This document shows, piece by piece, positions 63,738 through 64,000 of a stretch of DNA of 64,000 bases; positions within the stretch are counted from its first letter, which is position 1; each line of letters starts with the position of its first letter. The stretch spans positions 1,734,328 through 1,798,327 of the forward strand of contig CAWJPD010000003.1 in the NCBI GenBank assembly GCA_963844635.1. Reading direction: 5' to 3'. The translations under genes were made by a program, and so were the position numbers. This DNA comes from JAJPKK01 sp963844635. GTDB taxonomy: Bacteria; Pseudomonadota; Alphaproteobacteria; Rhizobiales; Xanthobacteraceae. The notes beneath the pieces are model-generated. The model was not told where the DNA came from, made no database searches, and worked only from the letters and a program-made list of their open reading frames with translations.

Positions 63738-63821
63738 GCGTTGTCGCGTCCCGTACCGGCTTGAGCCAGACAGATGCTGAGAAGCGTGTCAACGACATCA
63801 TCACTCAGGCTAAAGCTGCCG
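63702..63821 (+). pseudogene. Membrane-protein fragment, truncated copy B
   Basis: DLTPADRMYVASVVASRTGL and SQTDAEKRVNDIITQAKAA are repeated from copy A, then the frame runs into unrelated DNA (the antisense of the VOC gene). The membrane helix seen in copy A is missing. Confidence 0.55.
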
Positions 63822-64000
63822 TGCCCAACTTCTATAATGTAACCATCAGGATCGCGAATGTAGCAGCGCGTCTCACCGTACTTGGGCTTCGGCTCAGTGA
63901 TGAACTCGGCCCCTCGACTGCGCCATAGCTCATAGCACGCTTTAATATCCGCGACCCGTATGTTCATGAAGCTGCTGATCCGGTTCGGGTCAGGGGGACG
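63822..64000 (-). pseudogene. VOC-family (glyoxalase/bleomycin-resistance-like) gene, 3' end replaced, 5' end outside the window
   Basis: The minus strand reads PDPNRISSFMNIRVADIKAC, YELWRSRGAEFITEPKPKYG and ETRCYIRDPDGYIIEVG. R-D-P-D-G-x-x-I-E-V is the metal-ligand-bearing final strand of vicinal oxygen chelate proteins. The natural end of the protein is lost where copy B of the 1.05-kb repeat begins; the frame continues into it. The start lies beyond base 64000. Confidence 0.72.

Larger units (their letters stand above)
62772..63821. repeat. 1.05-kb direct repeat, copy B
   Basis: Near-identical to 60570-61617. Copy B ends at GCTGCCG (63815-63821), where it is joined to the VOC-family gene fragment, whereas copy A continues into the intact end of the membrane-protein fragment. 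So copy A holds the older arrangement at this edge, and copy B is the derived one. Confidence 0.95.

Overview
The window looks like a chromosomal segment of a GC-rich alphaproteobacterium of the order Hyphomicrobiales (Bradyrhizobium / Rhodopseudomonas / Xanthobacteraceae-like). The signs are a homoserine dehydrogenase - aminotransferase - lipoprotein - PHA synthase neighbourhood, a GapR/DUF2312 protein, an EipB/DUF1849 envelope protein, a separate glyQ, and dispersed short non-coding repeats. No replicon-defining gene is seen, so the genus is an inference.

Layout. 0-9.7 kb is housekeeping: start of homoserine dehydrogenase, an AlaC/DapL-type aminotransferase, a lipoprotein, class I PHA synthase, a periplasmic C13 protease, a substrate-binding protein, tRNA-Cys, a cystathionine gamma-synthase-type enzyme and GapR. 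10.0-16.7 kb is one co-oriented cluster of four secreted paralogues of an unnamed family (core motif G-H-[YW]-[ED]-G-[DN]-T-L-V-[IV]-D), then a DUF6152 protein and two DUF6644 membrane proteins; a fifth paralogue lies alone at 23.2-24.3 kb. This is the best candidate for an undescribed system. 16.8-22.8 kb carries an outer-membrane protein, a COG4705 membrane protein, glyQ without glyS, and recJ. 24.7-36.2 kb and 41.1-44.3 kb are surface-polysaccharide regions (glycosyltransferases, methyltransferases, MBOAT/SGNH acyltransferase pair, GT-C-like membrane protein). 36.3-49.2 kb is mixed: a FemAB-like protein, RidA, EipB, two cupins, an FAD oxidoreductase, SixA, UspA and a C-terminally altered substrate-binding protein.

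49.76-55.72 kb is a nest of mobile elements: an IS1380-family element flanked by TTAG holds a group II intron in its left terminal inverted repeat and an IS5-family element near its right end, and the IS5 element is itself split by an IS256-family element with an 8-bp target duplication. 55.8-59.1 kb holds a secreted protein, a small conserved protein and a frameshifted amidase. 59.2-64 kb is a graveyard of truncated gene pieces (IS1634, HlyD, DUF3489, IS630, caspase, IS1182, TIGR03067, M50, VOC) separated by three related ~215-bp modules, plus a nearly identical 1.05-kb direct duplication.

Many genes between 22 and 59 kb are broken by single-base insertions or deletions, each undone by one base. 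Whether these are sequencing errors or real decay cannot be decided from the window; affected loci are marked as pseudogenes with that caveat.
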